Below, piece after piece: positions 1-8,675 of a stretch of 64,000 bases of DNA (the first letter of the stretch is position 1; each line of letters begins with the position of its first letter). Made by a program: the position numbers and the translations under genes. The stretch spans positions 1-64,000 of the forward strand of contig CAVTBD010000003.1 in assembly GCA_963732875.1 (NCBI GenBank). The letters are read 5' to 3'. Origin of the DNA: WHSO01 sp963732875 (GTDB lineage Bacteria > Pseudomonadota > Alphaproteobacteria > SMXQ01). The notes beneath the pieces are model-generated. The model saw nothing but the letters and a program-made list of their open reading frames with translations. It searched no databases and was not told the DNA's origin.

Positions 1-188
1 CGGCATTGTGGAAATCAGGCATCGGAAGCTTTCGGTTGAGCTTCCGGGCGGTCCTAGGTTGGGTATTCGGTGTCGGCATCAGCCGACCCAGATCGACTGT
101 CCCAGGTGAGCGGTGTCGGCGACACCAGCCATCCTGTTCACGAGGTCACCTTATAGCGGAAACCTGAAGCGCATCTGCACGCGACGTA

Positions 189-1154
189 CTACAGGTAACC
201 TCGCTTTTGCCAGAACGATTCGGCGGCGGGATGAAGCGGGACTCCGAGCGGTGCTTCGGGCGTATCCCGGCACATCCTGTCGAGCGGCAGCGGGCCGTTT
301 CCTTCCCATGCGATCGCCTCGCGGCGGGCCTCGAGTTCGGCACAAAATCGGCTAATCATATCGCCGTCGGCATCTGCGTGGACGAACACGGGCCAGCCGG
401 AAAAATCAAGAGTGGGAATGTCCCCTGGTAGCGTCGGATAGAGGCTTTTGGATAGATAGTCGCGTCGGTAGCCCATCGCCTCGAGCCGCGTCATAGTTTG
501 GTCCTCGATCTTCAGCACGCGCAGCCCGGCGGGAACGACGGCATCGGCCCAACCATGAACGCCTTCGTCGAAAACGCCGGTTAGTTCGCCGCGAACGAGG
601 GCTTCGAATTTTGCCGTGCCCGGATACGGAATGTGGCCGATTTTGTGCACCTCTCCGCCCCACGCGAGTATGTCGGCAAGCGAAAAACCTGCGGCATTGA
701 AGATATCTTCCAGCATAAGGTGAAGCCAATGTTCCTCGCGCCCACGCAGGCCGATCCTGAGAGGATATTTAGCGCGACCGATGTCTTCGACACTCGCAAG
801 GCCAGTCGCGCCGTGGACGGCGAACAGGCATTGATCACGCGATGGCAACACCGTGATAGCGCGAACGGGTTGTGGCGTGGGGAAATGCGACCCTTTGCCA
901 CGATAGGCGACAGTCAACGCCGATGAAGGATTGAGAAAGGCAAAATCCGTCTTTCCCGCGACGACCCGCTGGATACCGTCCAGGGTGCTCGATGCGCTGA
1001 GGGTGATCCACGACCCGTCTTTGGCCTTAAGGCTGAGTTCCGGTTCGATGTATGGTTCGTCGGCAAGTGCAGTCATTGCCGCCGCGGTTTCCATGATGAA
1101 CCGCGCCCGCATCGTGCCGGCACCTATAGTGCGCGGTGTTGGGTCAGCTGGCAT
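189..1154 (-). CDS. TAXI-type TRAP transporter substrate-binding-like protein
   Basis: A 321-residue protein resembling the TAXI family of TRAP-transporter solute receptors. It shows the LSASSTLDGIQRV/AFLNPSSAL segment near residues 52-80, the ligand-lobe phrase around GVFDEG near 190, and a C-terminal block (TLDFSGWPVFV, then MCRDTPEAPLGVPLHP) that I associate with this group. The ATG is preceded by GGGGAGAG eight bases away, which fixes the start. No signal peptide is visible at this start, so it may be cytoplasmic or lack the secreted form usual for TRAP receptors. No DctM-like permease is nearby, and it is divergent from the genes on its right. Family is likely; ligand unknown. Confidence 0.6.
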   Translation of the reverse strand: MPADPTPRTIGAGTMRARFIMETAAAMTALADEPYIEPELSLKAKDGSWITLSASSTLDGIQRVVAGKTDFAFLNPSSALTVAYRGKGSHFPTPQPVRAITVLPSRDQCLFAVHGATGLASVEDIGRAKYPLRIGLRGREEHWLHLMLEDIFNAAGFSLADILAWGGEVHKIGHIPYPGTAKFEALVRGELTGVFDEGVHGWADAVVPAGLRVLKIEDQTMTRLEAMGYRRDYLSKSLYPTLPGDIPTLDFSGWPVFVHADADGDMISRFCAELEARREAIAWEGNGPLPLDRMCRDTPEAPLGVPLHPAAESFWQKRGYL

Positions 1155-1256
1155 TGCCGTTTCTCTCCCCGTGCCCTAGTAGCGCTCGTTCCACCGTGTG
1201 TCGATCGCCTAACATTATAAGGAAACTTCGTCGGCCGCGAAAATCTTTGCCCCTAA

Positions 1257-1409
1257 GGCGCACACGATGTCGACCAAAAAAACATCTTCCTTGCGTATCG
1301 GTGGTCAGGCGGGCGGGCATTTCTTTGTGGCGGCTGCTTCTATAAGGTTAATGCCGTAGACCCCGCCTATGCGGACGAGATCCGCCGCAAACGGGCCGAC
1401 AAGCTGTGA
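1257..1409 (+). pseudogene. Unidentified C-terminal coding remnant
   Basis: Between stops at 1254 and 1407 the plus strand reads as an uninterrupted, protein-like tail of 50 residues ending DPAYADEIRRKRADKL, with a CGGC motif 30 residues before the end. There is no start codon with a ribosome site. It looks like the 3' end of a lost gene, but I do not recognise the family. The rest of the 1155-1567 interval shows nothing else. Confidence 0.2.
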
Positions 1410-1567
1410 TTCCTTGTGCCCGGGCAATGATGCGGCCAGACGTTACTCTCGCAACGGTAGTACGGAAATTAGGCGAAGCGGGGAAATTGGTATCGATGCG
1501 CTGCCCTTGCACGTCGTTTTTACGTGAGAGTATGTGGTCGATACCAGTCACCAGTGCTTCCGCCTAA

Positions 1568-1753
1568 TGTGCGCGAAAGTTTTTGTGCGGTAAGGACGCG
1601 GCACATCTAAATCTCCTCATCAGCTACAAGTCTGGAATTCAGATGCAAAATTTCGTGGAGGAAATTAGTGATCTTCCGGCCCCTCTCGTAAAGAAGGCGC
1701 AAGCTGTCAGCGACATCAAGGTTGAGCGTCGCAGGAAGACCAAGAAGAAGTGA
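1568..1753 (+). pseudogene. Decayed C-terminal fragment of a Bug (TTT) receptor
   Basis: The reading frame after the TAA at 1565 gives KFLCGKDA, then SGIQMQNFVEEISDLP, and a basic end ERRRKTKKK before the TGA at 1751. This aligns with the last 55 residues of the intact Bug receptors here (KFLADAEKQ, SGQELQALVDRI and a Lys-rich tail in the 23141-24211 protein). The upstream 280 residues are missing or unreadable. It is therefore the stump of a deleted receptor gene. An ATG at 1643 could start a 36-residue peptide, but there is no reason to think it is functional. Confidence 0.6.
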
Positions 1754-1799
1754 TTTTCTCGTGAGGAGTGGTCTTGTGCTCTGCAACGAGGACGGTGAA

Positions 1800-2717
1800 A
1801 TGGGGGAGGACATAAGGAAATTTCGAGAGAGTCACGTCCAGGTACGACCACTATCGGATGCGTTGGGTGCCGAGATAATTGGTGTGGATGTAAGCCAGCC
1901 ATTGTCCCGCGAAACCGTTCGGGCCGTTCGAGAAACGTGGCTCAATCATCATGTTATCGTGCTCAGGGATCAGAATTTAGAAGTCCAGGATCAACTCCGT
2001 TTCGCCAGTTATCTCGGCGAGATTGGTAAAAGAACTAGCGAAGTTGATGGGCGGAAAAGCGACGACGGTTTGCCGCAAGGTACGATGTACGTCTCCAACA
2101 TCAGGGAGAACGGCCGACCCATCGGCTATTTGCCCGATGGTGAGATGCAGTTCCATATCGATATGTGTTACATCGAGCGGCCCGTTGCTGGCGCAGTTCT
2201 TTACGCTATCGAAGTCCCCCCCGAGGGTGGCGACACGATGTTCAGCAACCTTGTAAAAGTATTTGCCTCTTTACCCGAAGAGATTAAGCAACGGCTGGTC
2301 GGGGCTTCGGCGACGCATTACTACGATCAGCCGGTGACAACGCGCGATACCAACACCCTAAATGGCGAAAGTAGGCATTTCAGTCATCCTGTGGTGCGTA
2401 CCCATCCGGAGACAGGATTGAAATCGCTTTTTGTTAACAGGTTAATGACTTCCCGAATCGAAGGACTCGAGCCCAAGGAAAGTGATCGGTTGCTTGAGAT
2501 GCTCTTCAATCGAATTGAACAACCGGAATTTGTCTACAGGCATGTCTGGCGCCCGGGCGATCTTTTGGCGTGGGATAACAGATGTACAGCTCACGCCAGA
2601 ACCGATTTCGATCCCAAGGCGCGGCGGCTTTTGAGGCGTGTGGTACTTCAGGGCGACAAGCCGTCCCAATCGCCACAAGAAAGCGAACAGATAAAACAGG
2701 AAGGAATTCGATCATAG
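1800..2717 (+). CDS. TauD/TfdA-family Fe(II)/2-oxoglutarate dioxygenase
   Basis: A 305-residue protein of the taurine/2,4-D dioxygenase family, which couples 2-oxoglutarate decarboxylation to substrate hydroxylation. The 2-His-1-carboxylate triad is visible as H109-I-D111 (QFHIDM) and H265 (TAHARTDF). Basic residues for 2-oxoglutarate follow in PKARRLLRR. I chose ATG 1800, preceded by GAGGAC, over a GTG 78 bases upstream that would add a non-homologous leader overlapping the receptor relic. The C-terminus is a short charged tail. It stands alone upstream of a Bug receptor gene by 175 bases, so the two may serve one substrate. The actual substrate cannot be read from sequence. Confidence 0.85.
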   Translation: MGEDIRKFRESHVQVRPLSDALGAEIIGVDVSQPLSRETVRAVRETWLNHHVIVLRDQNLEVQDQLRFASYLGEIGKRTSEVDGRKSDDGLPQGTMYVSNIRENGRPIGYLPDGEMQFHIDMCYIERPVAGAVLYAIEVPPEGGDTMFSNLVKVFASLPEEIKQRLVGASATHYYDQPVTTRDTNTLNGESRHFSHPVVRTHPETGLKSLFVNRLMTSRIEGLEPKESDRLLEMLFNRIEQPEFVYRHVWRPGDLLAWDNRCTAHARTDFDPKARRLLRRVVLQGDKPSQSPQESEQIKQEGIRS

Positions 2718-2892
2718 GCATCAGGTGCCCCTGATCAAATGCCATATGGAAAAGGGGGCGTGTCTCGGAAAAATGGTTGCTTGTTGTCTTTTAGCATTTA
2801 AGCGCGTGCGGTAAGCGGAGAATATCTGTCGACGATGGGGCGGCAGCCTAATATTGGGCCGCCAACGCTGCCAAAACACGAGGGAACAACCG

Positions 2893-3930
2893 ATGAAAAA
2901 TAGCCTTCTGCTAGCCACTTCCTGTTGCATCGCGCTCGCCACACAGTCGGCCGGCGCGCAGGATAGGTTCGATGGCAAGACGATTACCGTTACGATCGGC
3001 TCAGCTGCTGGCGGCAGCTACGACGCCTATGGGCGGCTGATGGCTCGTCATATGGGCTCGCACGTGCCCGGTAGCCCGACCATGGTGGCGAAGAATATGC
3101 CGGGCGCTGGTGGTGCCCGCGCTGCCGCTTACATCTTTAACATCGCAGCCAGGGACGGCACCGAACTCGGTGCCACGATCAACACAGTTGCCGTCTTCAA
3201 GATGTTCTTTCCCAAGAAAGCCAAATTCGACGTGGGCAAGTTCAACTGGATCGGTACCGTGGCGAGTCCCGCCAACGTGCTCGTCGTATGGCACACCGCC
3301 GGTATCAAGACCCTTGAAGACGCCAGGAATTTGAAGAAGCCAATTCCCATTGGTGCCACCTCGCCGTATGCCCCTCAGGCATGGTATCCCCTAATGGCTG
3401 AGCGTCTGTTCGGCGCCAAGTTCAAGGTCGTTACTGGCTACAAGGGTGGGGCCGACGTGAATCTGGCCATGGAGAAAGGCGAGGTCCTCGGCCGCGGCGA
3501 GAATTCATGGATATCGTACGAGTTCCAGCATCCCCAGTGGATAAAAGAAAAAAAGATCATTCCGCTGTTTCAGATAACATTCACGCGCGATCCTCAGTTG
3601 AAGAACGTACCGACGCTGCTGGAACTGGCGCGTAAAGATGATGACCGTCGGGTCATTTCCCTTTCGACGGCGACCGAAAGTATGGGCCGTTCCTTGATGG
3701 GGCCGCCAGGCCTGGCACCTAGCGTTGTTGCCACCCTGCGCAAGGCATTCATGGATACCGTCAATGACCCTAAGCTGCTAGCCGACGCAAGGCGCGAACG
3801 TCTTCCTATTCAGCCAATAGAGGGCACTAAGCTGCAGAAGCTGGTCGAAGACATTGCCAATACGCCGCCGGAAGTGATCGAAAACTTCAAAGCCGCCACG
3901 ATGCCTCCTAAAAGCATCCACCAAAAATGA
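2893..3930 (+). CDS. Bug-family TTT substrate receptor
   Basis: A 345-residue periplasmic receptor of the Bug/tripartite tricarboxylate transporter family. The start ATG 2893 gives a clean signal peptide (MKNSLLLATS, hydrophobic stretch, then SAGAQ as cleavage region). An upstream in-frame ATG at 2854 would put charged residues before it and is rejected. Family marks seen are FDGKTITVTIGSAAGGSYD, NMPGAGG and the late GPPGLAPSVVATLRKAF helix. It ends SIHQK, without the strong Lys tail of its paralogues. No TctA or TctB membrane gene is in the window, so it must work with a distant permease or act as a sensor. Confidence 0.88.
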   Translation: MKNSLLLATSCCIALATQSAGAQDRFDGKTITVTIGSAAGGSYDAYGRLMARHMGSHVPGSPTMVAKNMPGAGGARAAAYIFNIAARDGTELGATINTVAVFKMFFPKKAKFDVGKFNWIGTVASPANVLVVWHTAGIKTLEDARNLKKPIPIGATSPYAPQAWYPLMAERLFGAKFKVVTGYKGGADVNLAMEKGEVLGRGENSWISYEFQHPQWIKEKKIIPLFQITFTRDPQLKNVPTLLELARKDDDRRVISLSTATESMGRSLMGPPGLAPSVVATLRKAFMDTVNDPKLLADARRERLPIQPIEGTKLQKLVEDIANTPPEVIENFKAATMPPKSIHQK

Positions 3931-3987
3931 TGGCATTGCTAGGACGCGCAACCATAGACGTGCCGACAAAGCAAACGCGCAAGGGGA

Positions 3988-4128
3988 GGGCTGATCTCTC
4001 CGGCATTGCATAAAATCTGTGGCCGGGGGCTGCCTCGGCCTGTAGTGGAAGTGCCCGAAGAAGGTGTGGAAAAAATTCGTGAGGTGCTTGATGCAGCTGG
4101 TGCCGTTCTACGCGCCAAAGCTGCGTAA
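3988..4128 (+). pseudogene. Possible C-terminal remnant of a DHDPS-family gene
   Basis: In the 267-base gap before the next gene, one frame stays open and ends in a stretch typical of the last helix of dihydrodipicolinate-synthase-like enzymes (PRPVVEVPEEGVEKIREVL, then DAAG) before TAA 4126. No start, no catalytic Lys region and no upstream homology are present. The call rests only on this short tail, so it is tentative. A complete family member lies at 10606-11565. Confidence 0.3.
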
Positions 4129-4197
4129 ACTGGATAATCTCTGTCTTGTGGTCCGTGGAAATTTCGCGTGCCAAGCGCGTAACAGAGGATAATCGGC

Positions 4198-4947
4198 ATG
4201 CTTACCAGTCACTATGGGGCAAAAGTTGGTCCGAGATCCAAATGGGCTGACAAACTCATCGAAGAGCTCAATCGGATGGTCAATGAGCAGTTCGAATCGC
4301 CGGAATTTCGTCTTCTTGCCGAAACGCCCCTGACTTTGGAGCGCGCGAAATTTTATTCCGCGGTTATCGTTATCTATGGAAACAATCGCCGTGACTGCTG
4401 GGCCTTTGTCCAGGCACGCTCTCCTTACGACGTCAAGCAAGCGATCTGGCAGCATGAAAAAGATGAGTTGATTTATGATTCACGTGCGGGCACTGACCAT
4501 GTGACGTTGATAAGTCGTGAGGCCCTTGCTCTTGGGATGACACAAGAAGAACTAGAGGCCGTTCAGCCGACGCCTCTTATACGAGCAGCACTGCTATCCT
4601 TCACACACCTTGCTAGTCAACTTCATTGGCTCGGAGCACTCACGGCGTCGCACTTTCTTGAGCGGCGCAATAACCCAACTCTTCTGTCGGACGGCCGCAA
4701 TTCGACTGTCCGTTGGCGGGATCGACTTATTAATGAACTTGGGATTGATCCTGTACGTCTAAGTTCTTCTAACGTTCATGCGGTTGCGGACGAAGAACAT
4801 TCAGATTTGATCGAGGACGTGCTGCTGCGACATGTTGCTAATGAGAGCGCCTATGAGCATGCACGACAAGGCGCATGGGAGGCGCAGCAGATAGATCGCG
4901 CCTACCGTGCCGCAGTAGCACATGGAATGCGTGCGATCGGCGCTTAG
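4198..4947 (+). CDS. Heme-oxygenase-like diiron-fold protein, subfamily B (alpha-1 Glu missing)
   Basis: A 249-residue all-helical protein of the heme-oxygenase-like/iron-containing redox enzyme superfamily (PqqC, CADD, UndA and SznF central-domain relatives). The signature H194-x3-D198-x2-H201 (VHAVADEEH) is present, with E90 and H101 (DEL...TDH) in the preceding helix and E155 (FLERR). Aligned by eye to the three subfamily A paralogues, the first-helix glutamate of their AREH motif is V56 here (FYSAVIVIY), so one metal ligand seems lost. About 80 percent of residues match the copy at 25986-26743. Both copies sit immediately upstream of a Bug receptor. Reaction unknown; it could be an inactive partner or a single-metal enzyme. 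Confidence 0.7.
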   Translation: MLTSHYGAKVGPRSKWADKLIEELNRMVNEQFESPEFRLLAETPLTLERAKFYSAVIVIYGNNRRDCWAFVQARSPYDVKQAIWQHEKDELIYDSRAGTDHVTLISREALALGMTQEELEAVQPTPLIRAALLSFTHLASQLHWLGALTASHFLERRNNPTLLSDGRNSTVRWRDRLINELGIDPVRLSSSNVHAVADEEHSDLIEDVLLRHVANESAYEHARQGAWEAQQIDRAYRAAVAHGMRAIGA

Positions 4948-5112
4948 GTCCAAAGGTAGAGCCTCTATATGGGGTCGCGACCCCGGGCGGGCAGTTAACA
5001 GGACAAATCTTCATCGTTGTATGAAGGCTGGAATGAGGCCTTTAGCAAGATAATCGAGTGGATACCCTAAAGACCTTCGAGTTGGGGGGCGGTAGTTGTC
5101 CGGCCGATCGAG

Positions 5113-5131
5113 CGTCAAATTTTAATTGACA
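5113..5131. promoter_or_regulatory. Inverted-repeat operator, copy 1
   Basis: CGTCAA, seven A/T bases, then TTGACA. It matches three other sites in the window (TGTCAA-N7-TTGACA) with one arm mismatch. It lies 122 bases before the Bug receptor at 5253 in an otherwise empty 305-base gap. The right arm equals a -35 hexamer, so promoter and operator may overlap. From the site to 5165 the sequence also resembles the region after copy 2 (shared TGAATAC and TTGTGTTAAC), suggesting duplicated promoters. Confidence 0.6.
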
Positions 5132-5252
5132 CGATGAATACTGCACCGCCCATTGTGTTAACCGCTCCTCCTTATACTCTAGGGGGCTAAAAGGAGCGGA
5201 ACTAGCGTCACGTATCGAAAAGCCGCAATCATAGAGCTGAGGGAGGACCTTG

Positions 5253-6350
5253 ATGACCTGGAATCATCTCCGCCATTATACGGCCAAGGCAGCGTGGAAG
5301 GTGCTCGCACCTGTTGCGTCAGCAGCTTTGCTACTTACGCTGTCGGTGCCGGCGATCCACGCCCAATCGGTAGAAGCCTTCTATAAAGGCAAGAACATTG
5401 TCCTGCTCATCGGCTACGCCCCCGGCGCCAGCTATGACGGCTATGCCCGCTTGGCCGCGCGTCACATGGGCCAGTTCATTCCGGGCAAGCCGACCATCGT
5501 GCCCCAGAACAAGCCCGGTTCAGGTAGCCTCGTCGCCACCAACTACCTCTACAATGTGGCGCCAAAGGACGGCTCCGTCATGGCGGTCGTCGGCCAGAGC
5601 GTCTATTTCATGCAGCTCCTTGAACGGCCAGGTATCAAGTTCGACGCTCGGAAATTCAACTGGATCGGCCGCCTCACCGACGTCAACAGCCTCGTCGTAT
5701 CCTGGAACCGCTCTCCCGCGAAGAGCTACAAAGATCTTAAGTCGGTGAAGGTGCCAATCGCTGTCGGCGGCACGCTCTCCGGCTCGACGTTGTTCATTTC
5801 ATTCATGAACAAGCTCAACGGCTACCAGTTCGAGCCCATAAAGGGCTATCACTCGGCGGCCGCCGTACTGGCGATGGAGCAAGGCGAGGTCGACGGCACC
5901 GCCAGCATCACGGCGATGCAACTGAAGGCCGAACACATGGATTGGATAAAAGGCGGGCAGGTGCACGTCCTCGTCCAGGTTGCCCTTCAGAAGGATCCGC
6001 TGTTCCAGGGTGCGCCGCTGCTCACCGAGCTCGCCCCGGACAATACAGTTCGCAAGATCTATCAGTCGCTCTCCTCCACCAACGGTATCGGTCGCGCCAT
6101 CGTGGCGCCGCCCGGCATTCCGGCCGAACGCCTCGCCGCCCTCCGCCACGCCTTCGACGCCATGGTCAAGGACCCTCAGTTCCTGTCCGAGGCCAAGCGC
6201 ATGCGTTTCGATATCAACCCGTTGCCGGGCAAGGATCTCACGAACATCGTCCTCGAGGGCGGCGACCTGACCCCGGCAATGATTGCGACGATGAAAGAGA
6301 TCGTGGCGATGAAACTGCCGAGCCGCAAAAAGAACAAGAAAAAGAAGTAG
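5253..6350 (+). CDS. Bug-family TTT substrate receptor with Lys-rich tail
   Basis: A 365-residue receptor with the signal region LASAALLLTLSVPAIHAQS (the N-terminus is slightly long at about 39 residues), then YKGKNIVLLIGYAPGASYDGYARLAARHMG, VPQNKPGSGS and GVAPPGIPAERLAALRHAF-type family segments. The ATG at 5253 has GGGAGGACC eight bases upstream; a TTG one codon earlier is ignored. It ends in SRKKNKKKK, a basic tail shared with several paralogues here. It is the first gene after operator copy 1 and is followed by the flavin monooxygenase and two HDO genes. It probably collects the substrate of that unit. Confidence 0.88.
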   Translation: MTWNHLRHYTAKAAWKVLAPVASAALLLTLSVPAIHAQSVEAFYKGKNIVLLIGYAPGASYDGYARLAARHMGQFIPGKPTIVPQNKPGSGSLVATNYLYNVAPKDGSVMAVVGQSVYFMQLLERPGIKFDARKFNWIGRLTDVNSLVVSWNRSPAKSYKDLKSVKVPIAVGGTLSGSTLFISFMNKLNGYQFEPIKGYHSAAAVLAMEQGEVDGTASITAMQLKAEHMDWIKGGQVHVLVQVALQKDPLFQGAPLLTELAPDNTVRKIYQSLSSTNGIGRAIVAPPGIPAERLAALRHAFDAMVKDPQFLSEAKRMRFDINPLPGKDLTNIVLEGGDLTPAMIATMKEIVAMKLPSRKKNKKKK

Positions 6351-6498
6351 CAACGATCATCTCCGGCTCTGCAAGAGGTGGTTCGTAGCAGCGAGCCGGC
6401 TCCATGCCGATGCCAGGTCCTGACAATTACCTGCGGCTGTTCTCCGCGAGCCGAAGCGGGAGCTCCGCCGCTTCCAAAACAACACCGGGAAACGCTCA

Positions 6499-7694
6499 AT
6501 GCTATACACCACGTCCGCTAACGACACCTCGGTCAGTCATGCCGAAATCATTGCCCGGGCGCGGGAAGTCGCCCCCCACCTTCGCGAGCGCGCTGCGCAG
6601 GCGGAGGCCGAGCGCCGCGTGCCCAAGGCCACCATCGAGGATTTCCGCCAGGCGGGCCTGATCCGCATGATTCAACCGAAGCGTTACGGCGGCCAGGAAA
6701 TGGGTTGGGACGTGCTGTGCCAGGTGACCGAGATTCTTTCCGCTGCCTGCGGCTCACAGGCGTGGATCCAGCGTATCTGTTGTGGCCATGCGCAGATTCT
6801 CGCGACCTTTCCGCCTGAGGCACAGGAAGATGTCTGGGGCAAGGACCATGATGTGCTGATCTCCGCCTCCTTCGATCCCGTCGGACGAGGAAGGCCGGCC
6901 GCCGGCGGCTTTATCTACTCCGGCCGGCACGGATTCTCAGCGGCATCGACCACTGCGACTGGCACATCTGTGGCGGGTATATCGTCGATGGCGATGCAAA
7001 GGATGGCCCCTACTTTTTCCTCGTCCCGCGCACCGACGTCACCATTATCGACGACTGGAATACGATGGCGCTGCGCGGCACCGGATCGAAGAGCTACGAG
7101 GTCAAGGACGTCTTCGTGCCCGCCCACCGCCTGCTCGACGTGCGCAAGGCCCGTGACGGCCACGGCCCCGGCACGCTTATCAACACGGCACCGGTTTACA
7201 AGACCCCGCGCGGCGGCATCACCATCACCGGCTTCGCCGCGCTGACGGTCGGTATCGCCAAAGGCGTTCTCGAAGACTGGTACGACTATACGAAGAACCG
7301 CAAGTCACGTGGTATCCCGGTCGCCAAGAAGGAGAGCGTCCAGATCATCGCCGCCGAAGCGAGCGCCATGATCGAGGCGGCGCACCTCCTCTATTTCACT
7401 CAGATCGTCAACGCCCAGCGCAAGCTCGAAGCGGGAGAATCGTTCAGTGAATTGGAATTGGCGATCTCACGGCGCAATGTTGGCTATGCCTGCCGGCTGG
7501 CTTTGGAGGCGGGCACCAAGTTATTCAACGCCGCGGGCGGGCGTGCATTGTTTGCTGGAACGTCGCTAGAAAGGCAGTACCGCAACCTGATCGGCGCTGC
7601 GTCGCACCATGGCGTGAACTGGGAAATGCTCGGTGCCAGCTACGGTGAAGTACTGTTTGATACCGATTCCGAACGTACGGTCCTCCCCGAATAG
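6499..7694 (+). CDS. Class D flavin monooxygenase / acyl-CoA dehydrogenase-fold hydroxylase (one frameshift)
   Basis: Two overlapping frames join into one protein of about 398 residues, the usual length for HsaA/HpaB-C2-like flavin hydroxylases with an acyl-CoA-dehydrogenase fold. The N-part carries AGLIRMIQPKRYGG and GSQAWI. The C-part carries the middle-domain phrase ALRGTGSKSYEV, and the C-terminal helices end in a second-type ACAD C-domain. The break is at 6937-6939, where TTC-TC(x)-AGC-GGC lacks one base. Restoring it gives HGFSSGIDHCDWHICGG, a normal family sequence. Either a sequencing indel or a fresh mutation; both halves look under selection. Such enzymes need a separate flavin reductase, not seen nearby. 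Context suggests hydroxylation before HDO action. Confidence 0.75.
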
Positions 7695-7798
7695 CCGATG
7701 CTGGCCAGGGCAATACGCCGTTTACAGCGTACGCAAAACGGGCGTTCACCGGCGATCGATCAGCATGAAATACACTAAACACCAAGGGGGGGGACGAG

Positions 7799-8572
7799 GT
7801 GGAATCTCGCGAAGCGTTTGAAAAGCACATGGCGTTTGTTATCTGGCAGAACCGCTGGAAGAACCACACAGCATACGAGCTGTTCGTAACGAAGCATATG
7901 AATCGGGAAGGTGCCCAAGTCTATGCGCGTGAGCATTCTGTCTTCGCTGATCACTTCCCCCGTTGGTTCGGTAATGTCGTCGCCAACTGCCCAATTCTGA
8001 GCGCGCGCCGCTACATGATAGAGAATATGTACGTTGAGGAAGTCAACGACCCTACCATCGACAACGGCCACTATGAGAGCCTGTTAGACTTCGCCGAGGC
8101 GCTTGGGCTCGAGCGAGAATCCTTGCGTAGCTACCAGGGCCGGATTTACACGCGGCTCTGCCTCGCCTATTGGGATCGCGCCACGCGTTCCTGGCCATGG
8201 TTAGAGGGATTCGCTGCGGTCGCCGGGCTCGAGGCGGCGCGCAGCCCGTTGGTGCTGAAGCATGGTAATTGCGTTCCTAATAACCGTAGCGTCTGGAAGC
8301 CTCTCGGCCTGCCAGAGTCAGCGATGTCTCACTGGTCGGCTGCCGAAGTTGCCGATTACGGAACCGAGGGACACGGTGACATGGCTCTAAGGATCCTCTC
8401 CGAGCATGCGAACACTGATAGCCAGCGGCAGCGTGTCCTCGATGTACTCGCTGAAACCATGCAAGTTCGCTCATATCATTTTGACTGCATAGGCCGTGAA
8501 GCCCTCGCTGCGGCGGGTGTGGCGGCCGGTGCTAAAGAACTTCCACCCTGGAAGGGGGAACCCACGCCCTGA
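7799..8572 (+). CDS. Heme-oxygenase-like diiron oxidase (HDO), subfamily A
   Basis: A 257-residue helical protein with a PqqC/CADD-like HDO ligand pattern. E45 is in AREHSVFADHF, E80/E81 and H91 in YVEEVND...NGHYES, E145 in GLEAAR, and H178...E183/D186...H192 in SHWSAAEVADYGTEGH. The last motif is H-x4-E-x2-D-x5-H, an expanded form of the H-x3-D-x2-H of known HDOs. A GTG start at 7799 with a G8 run upstream fits the homologous N-terminus EAFEKHMAFVIWQNRW; an ATG at 7829 is the alternative. Lies 104 bases after the flavin monooxygenase and 103 before its own paralogue, likely one transcript. Known HDOs cleave C-C bonds or oxidise amines; the substrate here is unknown. Confidence 0.75.
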   Translation: MESREAFEKHMAFVIWQNRWKNHTAYELFVTKHMNREGAQVYAREHSVFADHFPRWFGNVVANCPILSARRYMIENMYVEEVNDPTIDNGHYESLLDFAEALGLERESLRSYQGRIYTRLCLAYWDRATRSWPWLEGFAAVAGLEAARSPLVLKHGNCVPNNRSVWKPLGLPESAMSHWSAAEVADYGTEGHGDMALRILSEHANTDSQRQRVLDVLAETMQVRSYHFDCIGREALAAAGVAAGAKELPPWKGEPTP

Positions 8573-8675
8573 GCCTTGTCAGGAGGCCGAAAAAGCGAGG
8601 GGGCCGCCGAAAATGAGAAATTCGACCGTGAAGGGAGATATGAGACGATGAAATCGTGAAAGCTTCGAAAAAAAG

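Noticed and set aside
2854..2892. Longer start for the Bug receptor at 2893
   Set aside because: It would place polar residues before the signal peptide, and the inner ATG agrees with all paralogues.
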